Assembly (NCBI RefSeq): GCF_003473485.1
Contig: NC_053044.1
Coordinates: 24,921,591-24,985,590, forward strand
Reading direction: 5' to 3'
Length of the DNA stretch: 64,000 nucleotides
Source of the DNA: Medicago truncatula
Lineage: Eukaryota; Streptophyta; Magnoliopsida; Fabales; Fabaceae
Numbering within the stretch: position 1 is the stretch's first letter; every line of letters starts with the position of its first letter. Shown here piece after piece: positions 47,486-57,226 of this stretch. Both the position numbers and the translations under genes were made by a program. Below the pieces are notes generated by a model. That model made no database searches. It was not told the DNA's origin and worked only from the letters and a program-made list of their open reading frames with translations.

Positions 47486-50317
47486 TTATTTAGACCCATC
47501 TATCATCATGTCTATTATTTTTGTGAATAAATTAGGAAATTGAAGCTTTGCAAATAGAGTAACTGGAACACAAGCCAAAAGGGCAATAGGAATTGGAGCC
47601 CATACAAGTCTCTTCTCTAGCAACATAGACAGAGCTGCGCCAAAAGCTATCATTGTAGTCCCTACAGCAAAGAATAAAGCAGCCATACCTAATATTAATC
47701 TCTTCGGTAATGCCACGACAAAATCTTCTTTGGCATAACGTCCATGTATGATAGATAAAAACATCAGAAGAGAAACCATTGAGGAAAACAAGGCTAGTGC
47801 ATCTGACACAATAAATAACATGAATGTCTTGTCTGACAAGAATATTGGTATTCCTTTGTCCTGGTTGTTACCTCCAGGAACAGTAATTGCAGCCGCAAAG
47901 GTGATTGTTGCAATAAGAGTTGCCACTAACATACAAGAGTTTGATGTATCCTTCATCCAATTTTTCCCTTCTTCTAGCAATGTCTTATGCTCTTCCTTGA
48001 AAACTTGCCAAGCTGTTTTACCATCGTTGTTCTTAACGTCTTTATGGAGAGGGTGGTCCAATTTCTCTACTTCCTGTTCAGCAACAGACCAGAAAATAAG
48101 CTGACAGGCGCAAGCCAAAAAAATGCACAACAGTTGCTGACAAAACACAGCAAAACAGGTGCCTAATAGACCAGAAAAATCGACACACCAGGTAAACCTA
48201 TTACAGCAGAAAAAACCTTATAGCAGCAGCACACACGATCTTTTTGAGTTTTTATTTAAGATTGTGATCACATTGTTGCCAATGAGAGTCTAATTGTTCT
48301 GTTGAGTGGTGAAATATTATTTATAGTATATCATTTAATGGTCACGTATACAAATTTGTACACAAATGAACTAAGAATGAAATTTTTCCTACCATGTAAG
48401 CGTTTTTTAAAGATAAAGATTAAATAACTTAAAAATTACAAAGAATGTGCTTATGAGATTAAATTAAACAAACCTTAAACCAATGTAACTCTCTTTTCAT
48501 TTGAAATGCAGCACATGCAATTGATTCAGCTTGAGAAGCAACCCTTGCTGCCAGATGTGATGTAGTGTTATTTGATTCATCTAATGCCAACACTAAGAGG
48601 TTGCAAATTATTGGCATCTCGCGTAGAAGATTAAAAACTTTTTCTTGCCTATTCTTGATAGCAATTTGAACCACATACCCTTCATTTGGAATGTGAGTCC
48701 AAACCAAATCAGGAAAAAAGAGAAAACAAGTCTTTAAAATCTCAACTATGCCAGATGATGTTGCATTGAAAATAATATCTGGACTCACAAAAGATTGCCA
48801 GAATTGATAGTCATTCAAAGTTGAAGCTTGTGAGAAAACAAGTTCAACCAATCTCACAGCAGATACATGTCTCAACTTTGTATCTCTAACTAGCTTTAGG
48901 CTCGGAACTGCAAATGAAGTTGTCTATTTTATATAGAAAAGTTTAAAAAGAAACAAAGGTTAAGAGAATGATACATCTAGAAAATATCTGGATATGAGCT
49001 TTCCTAAAAGAATAACATACCAAGAGTTTGAAGTGCATTCCATAATTTATTCCTAAAATAAGCCTGCTTGGATGGTAAATATTCAAGTTCCACAGGAACA
49101 CCTTATAGAGTTTAAGAGATGTTAAATTTTTGTAAAGCAGAAGAGTATTACAATCAAATATTTTGTATCACAAAAGAATTATGCCTAAAAATAGTACTTA
49201 CAATAGTAAATGCATCTTTTCCAAAACCGAACCTTGTGTCCACTTAGAAAATGTGAAGGCAATTTTGACAGAACATTAAGTATAATGCTTCCATTTGAAT
49301 CAGAAATGGTGGCCAAGTTAGGGTAGCGCTGCAGAAGATGCATGGTGATATCTGTTCATGGAAGATTTATAAATAATAAAAACATATGAGCAATAGTGTG
49401 CTTACATGCTTGGTTATTAAAGCAGCACAATAATTCTATTAAGAAAAAAGAAACAAGTACATTTTGAAACTTTGAATGCTTTAGCGGTATTAACATATAC
49501 TTCTCCCGCTCCTTATAATAAGGAACAATTCGCTTTTTAGGTTCATTGAATAACTGATACATCTAGCTTGCCATATACCCTCCGATTTCTAGGGAAATGA
49601 GACGCTGTAATCTGGAGTTTGGCCATGAGGTTAGTATAGTCTGGCCAAGAATTGTTCCACACGGGAATCAAACTCGGGTTCTCCCAATCGATTTATCATT
49701 AGGTGGAGCTCATTAACCACGTGAGCTCAATTGTTTGGTTTTAATCTGGCTTTCTAATGCAACTAGATATATAAAATAGTCATAAAGCTAAAGCATTAAA
49801 CTATAAATAGTCATACGCTAGTGTCTATCACACTAGCTATTCACATGCATAACTATGAAGCAACTAAAATTATAAACTGATGAAGTCATTCTATTTCATG
49901 AATCAGGACTGAAAAGATTTGCAGCATTTAAATTACCATAAAATCCGGCATGAATAAGCAAAGCAACAAGTTGACTAGCAGAGGAACCAGAGAATGGTCT
50001 GCCAGGTCCATCATCTGTAGTATTCATAAAAAGATATCGAACCATGTCTTTACATCTTGTAGAAGTGACACTATAGATGAGTGGTGTGAATCCTTTAAAA
50101 TCAGTAACTTGTGTAAGAGAAGGATTTTTAGCCACCAATGCTTTTGCAGCCTTAACGCTTTCGCCCATTGCAACATAGTGATTTTGTTTGTACTAATCCA
50201 TAGTAGGTTTATGAAAGAAAGAAAAAAGAAAAAAATAAAGATCTTACCAAATTCAGTGACAGCAGCCTTGACGTGTTCAAAAGGCATCAGTAGTGGACTT
50301 GATTCTGCAGATGTCAT
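47486..50317 (-). CDS. Ankyrin-repeat membrane protein with PGG domain (ACD6-like family)
   Basis: Family members are plasma-membrane or ER proteins with N-terminal ankyrin repeats and a C-terminal four-helix PGG domain; ACD6 and relatives act in defence signalling. Supported exons: 49937-50192, 49202-49351, 49021-49101, 48474-48907, 47486-48073, all GT-AG with consistent phases (502 residues from 50192, 494 from the ATG at 50168). Readable parts are VKAAKALVAKNPSLTQVTD and HLLQRYPNLATIS (ankyrin), then LRHVSAVRLVELVFSQ, AARVASQAESIACAAFQMKR, and in the last exon NDGKTAWQVFKEEH followed by four hydrophobic helices with ITVPGG. A possible first exon at 50248-50317 (MTSAESSPLLMPFEHVKAAV) does not join in frame, so the true start is uncertain. 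There are fewer ankyrin repeats than in typical members. Confidence 0.8.
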
Positions 50318-51001
50318 TTCTATTTATATAGGAAGCTTAAAAGTTAAGGATAACATGTACAATCACACTCACATGGTTATTTCTGATTGATATAATATAA
50401 GATGTGAGAATGAGAAGAATTCATTTGAACAATTGGATAAGAATTTACGGCGAGTTTAAATGGCTTCATCGTGTACCTCTTTCTGCCATTCGTACCAAAT
50501 AGCAATGTGTGGAGTAAGAAAGGGAGCTGATTATTGGAAGGCTACAACTACAAGAGGTGATTATTTGCATCCTCCATCTAAAATGTTTCAATAGAAAATA
50601 AAAGGAATTTGTGAATTATTTCCTAAGAAAACTGATCGATAATGAGGGGATACAAGTTGACTTCATGATCGAGTGGAGAAGTTAATGGTGGAGTTGACTT
50701 CATAAGGGATCAAATTTTTAAGGTGGTGTTTGTTTCAACACATAATTCCGGGAATAATTTTACGGAAAATATTACATGGACATCATTTATTTACATACAC
50801 CCTTGTACACCTCATATATTTGGAAGAGAGAAGATGAGATGAAAGAGAAAGTGTGCTTGTATGGGGTCTTACGTGTCAGATTTTTGTGTGGGGGTGTCCA
50901 GGAATGTATTGCCACCTAAGGATGTATATGTATCATTACTCTAATTTTACTCGATTATAAGGATTGGAATTTTATTTACGGGTTTACCGAGAAAATAAGT
51001 C
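50318..51001. other. 5' flank of the ankyrin/PGG gene, no other gene seen
   Basis: On the - strand CTATATAAATAG (50319-50331) is a TATA-like box lying immediately before the ATG at 50317, too close to serve that start. It would better fit a later start such as 50168. The remainder to 51001 is non-coding. Confidence 0.45.
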
Positions 51002-51300
51002 CTAGACTTGTCACCCGTGCGACAGCACGGGTCATATACAATGTAAATGCAGCCAAGAAAAGCAAAAATATATCGGATAGTTCCAACTTAATATTCAAAT
51101 GTCATATCTTTAAATTCAATAGTAATTGAAGTTTTTTGTGTATACACATTTCGGAAAATTCCTTTAAACGCTGCATTCGAAGTATTATCAATGCAAACAC
51201 CATCTTCATCTATTAGCAAGATTTTAAGTCTGTTTCTTGAGGTAATCGTTGATGTTGCTACATAAAGTTGACCATGCTTAACAGCTTCTCATTTGAAGTT
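51002..51300 (-). mobile_element. Helitron 3' end with helicase C-terminal remnant
   Basis: On the - strand 51300-51110 translates without stops as the C-terminus of a Helitron Pif1-type helicase: KHGQLYVATSTITSRNRLKI, then LLIDEDGVCIDNTSNAAFKG and IFRNVYTQ. About 80 bases later comes a perfect 8-bp hairpin ACCCGTGC-TGTC-GCACGGGT (51013-51032), seven spacer bases, and CTAG at 51002-51005. That is the standard Helitron 3' terminus. The rest of the helicase and the Rep domain are missing upstream of 51300, so this is a truncated autonomous-type element. Confidence 0.8.
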
Positions 51301-51302
51301 GT

Positions 51303-51650
51303 TTTTAAATATTTTTTAGATCAGATTTTTTTTTTTAAGTTGTAGCAAACAGATGTAATACTCTTAAAGGTGATTATTTTAAAAAAAATGATTTTTTTTT
51401 CTTGAAAAAGCTATATCAAAGAGGCTCTAAATGGTGACATTTTTTTAGAAGAGGTTAAATGAGGACATTATATAAGTTATTTTTAGATATTTTCTAGATT
51501 CTGGTTTTTTTAAAAAGTTATAGCAAACAGATGCAATACTCTTAAAAGTAATTATTTTAAAAAAATAATAATTTTTTTTTCTTGAAAAATCCATATCAAA
51601 CGGGCTCTAAATGGTGTCATTTTTTTGGAGAGGTTAAATGAGGACATTAT
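51303..51650. repeat. Tandem duplication, two ~175-bp units
   Basis: The series TTTTTAGAT, TAGCAAACAGATG, AATACTCTTAAA, GGCTCTAAATGGTG and GGTTAAATGAGGACATTATA occurs twice in order, at about 51303-51476 and 51477-51650. It is non-coding and adjoins the truncated edge of the Helitron fragment. Confidence 0.8.
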
Positions 51651-52487
51651 ATTTTTTTATTGTTGACTGACATAATGTTTTATTAAATAATTATACTAAG
51701 CTTAATCAATATTTCACCTAGTTCCTTCAAAAAAATTATTTCACCTAGTTCTTCCCCTAAAAAATATATATTTCACCTACTTCTTGTTTCTTTTTCCGTT
51801 GTTTCTTTCTTTTCTTGACAAATAGTTAAGCAAGTTGATGATGGAAAAATTACAGAGAGAAGTTCAAACTTCTCTCTTCTCCGTCTTCCACCTACAAACA
51901 ACAACTGTCTTCCTACATCACCGTCCTCTCCTCCCCTTCACATCCAAACAACAACCACATCGATGTAGATGCTTGCTGTGGTGGTGCGATGCCTTTCATG
52001 GCCGCATCACGGGTTTGTAACTAGTATCATATTAAAACAAAAACAAAATGTGACACTAACTGTTGTGTGGACTTTCGTTTAACAAATGTCGATGTTGTTG
52101 GAAAACGATGAGCAAAGTTACAAACAGAAAATATGCAGGCATAAAATTTGAAAGAATTTTTCCGGTTGTTGGTAAACAATTGAAGGAAATTCTTTAAATT
52201 AAAACAAAAGTTATGTATTTACAATGACTAAATATTTAACTAATAAACTACAAATATTCTACTAAAATCTCACCTACAAGTTTTCTCGAGTAATCAAGCT
52301 AAGTCTAAAATAAAAAGATTTATCTCCTTGGAAAGTAACATACTCATATACTTGATTATTATGTCCTTTGAACGTTTTTTTTTACTAACCTTTAAACACG
52401 ATTTGAACTATAGTTATATGATGTCAATTTGTAATAATATTACTTTCAAAAATTTCTCATTTTACATAATGGAATTTGGTTAGAAGG
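51651..52487. other. Intergenic DNA, no gene recognised
   Basis: A short open stretch at 51835-52020 has no domain. Nothing else is supported. Confidence 0.5.
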
Positions 52488-53339
52488 TTGTGTACAGCTT
52501 TCTTACACCTTCCACGTGAAACAAATTTGCAATTTGTGAATGGTTTTCTTGAAAAATCAATTGCCATGAATACCAACATTCTACTCTTTTAACATTAATG
52601 AACAAATAATATTTCTACAAAGCTACAAACTCCTACAATAATCCAGTTGTCAGTAGAGAGTAACAAACTCAATCCTTTCTATTTCTTAAAAGGTTTATAC
52701 AATTAATAGTAACATTTTCTTAATTTAAACATATACAGTTAAAAGAAACATTTCTTTTAGTAATTATTGAAAATTATACAGTTAATCAAAGCTTATTAGG
52801 GTCCGTTTGATGGTCAGGATAGGATAGAGACAAGATATGATATAAAGATAGGATATGATAAGGACATGATAAACATTAATCATATCATGTGTTTGATGCA
52901 CATGATAAAAAAACAGGATATCATTATAATTAAATGAAAAAATTGTTCTCATAATTAATTAAATATTTTAAAAATGGCATGTTAATTATTAATTATAATA
53001 GAAAATACATGCTATCATTATTTTAAAAATGGCAGAATATCAAGATAATAAATAAGGAATGGTCTTCTAATCTCATCAGGATAATTTTTAACCCAGCCTA
53101 TACTTAGGATAGAAATTACAAAGGAAAATCATAATAGGATAGGAAAATGGTTAATTTTATCATATCATTTTGGTGCATCAAACATGAGATTTAAGCAGAA
53201 TATGATTAATGTATCATATCATGTCTCCTACTCTGACTAGTGTTGGCGTGGCTTATAAATAGTGGGAAAAATCAAGATTTAGATACAACGCTATTAACAA
53301 TATCAAGAATACAATTGAGTGAAGAAATTTTTTTTTGCC
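52488..53339 (+). promoter_or_regulatory. Promoter and 5' UTR of eight-cysteine peptide gene 3, with an inserted element
   Basis: 52488-52798 is a diverged copy of the upstream region of gene 2 and includes the segment also found as an orphan at 44964. The TATA box TATAAATA is at 53254-53261, ~79 bases before the ATG. A ~0.43-kb DNA element separates the distal promoter from the core. Confidence 0.7.
52799..53235. mobile_element. Harbinger-like MITE inserted just upstream of the TATA box of peptide gene 3
   Basis: The left end is GGGTCCGTTTGATGGTCAGG, preceded by TTA. Inverted sub-terminal matches (TTAATCATATCATG, GTTTGATGCAC, GTCAGGATAGGA against TCCTACTCTGAC) reach ~53235. The last ~14 bases of the expected right end are missing, so the right terminus is eroded. 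The end lies only ~20 bases from TATAAATA. No coding sequence. Confidence 0.65.
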
Positions 53340-54803
53340 ATGAAGCTATCTCTTTTGATCATTTTCTTTGTGTCTCTCCTGGTTAGCTCATCGTGCAGTG
53401 AGTATCTTCTCTTCTATTGCTTATCATACTCATATACTTTTTTTATACTTGATTCTCATGTGAATATTTTGATTAACAAACTTAAAATTGCTTGATGTAT
53501 CAATTCATAAAATATAAAATTATTAATACTATTTTATTTATAATATATCTGTTATTTTTCACAGAGTTATATATTTAATATAGTGGTTTTAATCATAATT
53601 GTTTAAGCCCTCTAAATGGGGAATGGATTTACTTAACTTGTTTTCTCTATGTCTTTTATGTGTTAACGAATCTCACGATTGAACTTTTTAATTCTCGTTT
53701 TATATATCAAAAATCAATCTCACATTATTTGATTTAATGGTGAGATTGTTAACACATTCGAGATGTGAGAGAAAAACGATTGAGATTATTTTTTAGGCAA
53801 GCTTTTATATTTTTTTTACTTTTACATTGAAAACATTAAAATACATACCAACGTTAAAATAAACACACACCAACATATATACCTCCATTCCTTTCCATAA
53901 GAAAAAAATAACATATATACCTCCACTGGAAGAGAGAAAAAATGAACTTATTCTCACACTAGTTTATCATATTATATTGTTGGAAAAATTATATGTTAAA
54001 TGGTTTAAAATGGTTTCTAATCACACATATGTTTTTTGCTACTCAATCAATCACACATATATATTGTATCTTTTTTTTGTGAAGCACATATATATTGAAT
54101 GTAGGGTCAAATATGTTTATGGTCCCTATAAAATTGGGACCTTTTAAGTTCAGTCCTTACTTAATTTTAAAAGTTTATGTTAGTCTTTAAAAAAAAATTC
54201 TGCACTCAGTATTAGTCTCTCCTCAATTCAAATTTGTTTAATTTATTCTTAAACTCTTGAGTTTTTGAACAATTTTTTACGAACGTGTTAAGAACATTAC
54301 TAAAAGTTTCTATGCAAAAAATTGTCTTAAAATTTAATTTCTACGTCCAGATTTTGTTAATTTTATCTTTAACTTTTGTCGTTTTAAAAAATTCATTTTT
54401 AATTCGTTTCATATTAAAAAATTCTAAATTTTAGTAAATGAACCTTTCACAGTATTCTAAACTTGTCTAAAAAAAATGGTTCAAAAATTTAATCAATTTT
54501 ATAGAAACCAAACACATATTTAATCCTTGAATCTATTATCTATTGATTGGAAATAATTGGTGAATGAGTACAATATTTTTTATCGTTCTTTGTTTTTACT
54601 CTAAAGGTGTGACAGCATCTGAGAAGCCCCCTATTGAAGCACTATCATGTGACCCAAACAAGCCTGAAATTGGAATTATTCGCATTTGGTTTTGCAAACA
54701 TGAGGAGTGCCATAGACAGTGTTTTGCTAAATATGACTCAGCTGGAATTAAAAATCCTCGTTGTGACGGCAGAGACACTTGTGACTGTTGTTTTGATAAA
54801 TAG
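53340..54803 (+). CDS. Secreted eight-cysteine defensin-like peptide, copy 3
   Basis: Paralog of the genes at 37829 and 46329. Exon 1 (53340-53397) encodes MKLSLLIIFFVSLLVSSSC, a signal peptide in which a Cys replaces Ser at position 19. The phase-1 intron is 53398-54606, 1209 bp against 257 and 154 in the other copies, largely because of an inserted MITE. Exon 2 (54607-54803) gives 84 residues in total. Cysteine spacing is C-x14-C-x4-C-x3-C-x13-C-x5-C-x-C-C, with two extra residues (EIG-IIRIWF) in the first loop. It is closest to copy 1 (ALSCDPNKP, SAGIKNP shared). The last loop reads GRDTCDCC. Function unknown; splicing through the enlarged intron is inferred. Confidence 0.83.
54104..54526. 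mobile_element. MITE-like element in the intron of peptide gene 3
   Basis: The left end GGGTCAAATATGTTTATGG and the right end CCAAACACATATTTAATCC are imperfect inverted repeats. TA precedes it at 54102-54103; the right flank is TT. Non-coding, 423 bp. Confidence 0.7.
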
Positions 54804-54931
54804 ATGCATTAATTGTATTGATAAATTACTTTGAATAAAATAAAGTTTGATATATTGTGTTATTTCCGATTCTATGTAGCAAATATTGAGGAATTGGATA
54901 GGAATCAAATCAAAACTTATCCCAACAACAC

Positions 54932-55247
54932 AATAGTATCAGAGCCCATCCAGGATCAACCGTTGTCGGGATTCCGCATTGCCACGCTTCATGCCCATGG
55001 GCCTAGGCCTGAGCGTGAGGGGGTGTGTCGGAAATCCCGCCTCAAACGTGAGGGGATGGATTGGTAATTCCACCTTAAAATTGCGATGCGATCTGCCCCT
55101 AGTCACCTTATGTTGGCTTGTCTTTGAGGGGGTGGATTTAGTCCCACATCGGTTAGATAGGAAGCTTGATCAGAGTTTATAAAGAGGAGGCACTCCTCAC
55201 CTTACAAGCCAGTTTTGTAAGGATGAGTTAGGCCCCAAATTTCAACA
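54932..55247 (+). mobile_element. TRIM-like retroelement, PBS to 3' LTR
   Basis: AGTATCAGAGCCC at ~54935 matches a tRNA-Met primer-binding site (TGGTATCAGAGCC). About 80 bases later a purine tract GTGAGGGGG is followed by TGTCGGAAATCCC, and the sequence ends TTTCAACA at 55247, giving a ~222-bp LTR with a TATAAA near 55178. The 5' LTR is not recognisable; only peptide gene 3 flank precedes the primer site. Non-coding. Confidence 0.6.
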
Positions 55248-57226
55248 ATAACTATTAGATAAAAAAGCAAAAGAAAGTTCCTTATTTTACATCAACAAAA
55301 AAATGGTTAGAACCTTGGAGTAAAATAGAACAAACTTGTTAAGATAAAAGAATAAGTTGTTACTTTTTTTTTTAAGGTTTTTGGATTATATAATCTGAAA
55401 ATCTTCCTGTATATAACCTTAACTCAGAAACTTCCCTCATTTTCAACAGTTAGGTTTTCTCACTAAAATCTCACTTTCACCACCCAAAATCCGAATCTTC
55501 CATATTGTGTGATTCGGCCTTTTCAAACACCAATCACAAGTACTAATTAATTACGTGATTGAGGTGGTTTCTTAAACAAAAACATAATATTTCTCAAGCA
55601 CTTTGTTCTCCTTTTTGAAGTTCAGTTAGTTGAAGTTTAAAAGATAAATGCAAAAAATGCATTTTTAGTAAAGAAAAACACTAGCACAAAATCTAATATG
55701 TACATCTAGCAAACTGCATTTTCATTAACTACATATTAATAGCAATATAGCATGAGTCATGATAGAATGATACATCATTTTCTATCCTATTATCAGAACA
55801 TTATACATATTTCAGAATAACCAACATGTCACTCTAACCTAAGTGCCAAGTTAGACAAACCACAAGAGCTAAAAACATAGTGCCACTCCCAATAGTAAAG
55901 TTGTCACTATAACATCTTCCTTCTACTAAGTCATCCAGTTATCAACATGAACTAAGGACACAAGTTTGTTTAATCAGTCAAATTACATAACCATATCAAC
56001 ATGTAGTCAAGATCAGCTTGTACTATACTGGAATTAACATCACACAATCTGTCACTGCAACCAAAAACAAATATTTCATGTTACCAAGTTATATATACAT
56101 TCGGAAATAAAAAACAGAATCCCATCAAGCTGATAAACGAACTATTAAATTATCAAAGGGTTTTTCTATCATATGCTAACTTGCGTAAGGATAAACACAT
56201 ACAAAAGGCGGCACATTCATAAAGTCTGGGAATTGTATTAAGCGGTTTAGTATAAATCACTATGTACATCACTAATGTATCTTCACCTAATATTTTAACT
56301 TTTTCAAGTGGTCGGTTCATGATATGATATCAAAGCCTAGTTAAAAACACCTAGGTCGTGTTTTCCAACAAGGTCTCTATTCAATTACTAGTTTGATTGG
56401 ATTCTATGTACAGAGACCGATTCTAACTCAGGTTTTCTATTGTACAGGTTTTTTCATTTGAAAAATCTAAAACCTCGCTTTAAGAGTTGTAACAAAGGAA
56501 TGCAAGATACACTAACAAATCGCCTAGATAACACACAATGTAAAATGCCTTGTAATAGAAATGGCCCACTTTACTCGAATCTCGAAGCTTATTATACTTG
56601 GTACAATACCAAACTTCAAGACCCAACCTCAAATTACAACTTGTAACAAGGGGTGTTTCCACTGCGTTGATGCATCTCTTCAGTGCTGGTGCACTGCCAT
56701 GCCAATAACCCATGGAGCAGGCAAATATCTCAGTTCAGGGACACTTATATCCCACCACCACATGTTTCAAATTAAGCAAATATCTGAAGTCTTACTCAAT
56801 GCTAAATTGCTAATGGTTTTTACTCACTCTTGTGATTATAAAGGAAACCAATAAAACTGGAAGAGACTACAGGACATTCTATGTTCTTAAATCTTAATAG
56901 TTCTGAAGTTTCATTTCCTTTTAAAATGTTTCTCAATTACCACAGAATATTCAGTTTACATAATAAGAAATGGAATTCGCAAAGATTCAACAGCATGCAA
57001 AGAAGATAACATGTTGAGACATCACATGATCCAATCAACGCATGCAAAGAAGATAACATGTTGAGACATCACATGATCCAATCAACTGAACAGTTAAATA
57101 AAATCTACAGCTTCAGAGAGTAGGTTTGTTGAAACTTGAATAAGAGGTTCAGAAAAGAAGAGCACTACAAAAGTTATGGAAAATATTGTGTATGTAAGAT
57201 GTACTAACCATAGAATGTTGTCAGCA
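55248..57226. other. Region downstream of the SWIB gene, no further gene recognised
   Basis: Contains the 3' UTR of the - strand SWIB gene near its right end. Short open stretches around 56440-56854 on both strands lack domains. The phrase CATCTAGCAAACTG near 55704 also occurs near 47372, a dispersed repeat. Confidence 0.45.
56993..57086. repeat. Perfect tandem duplication, 2 x 47 bp
   Basis: The unit beginning GCATGCAAAGAAGATAACAT and ending GATCCAATCAAC is repeated without mismatch at 56993-57039 and 57040-57086. It lies ~140 bases beyond the stop codon of the SWIB gene, probably in its 3' UTR. Confidence 0.92.

Noticed and set aside
50248..50317. Joining the first small exon to 50192 to complete the ankyrin/PGG gene
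   Set aside because: The phase does not match and other frames of the exon contain stops; left as unresolved.
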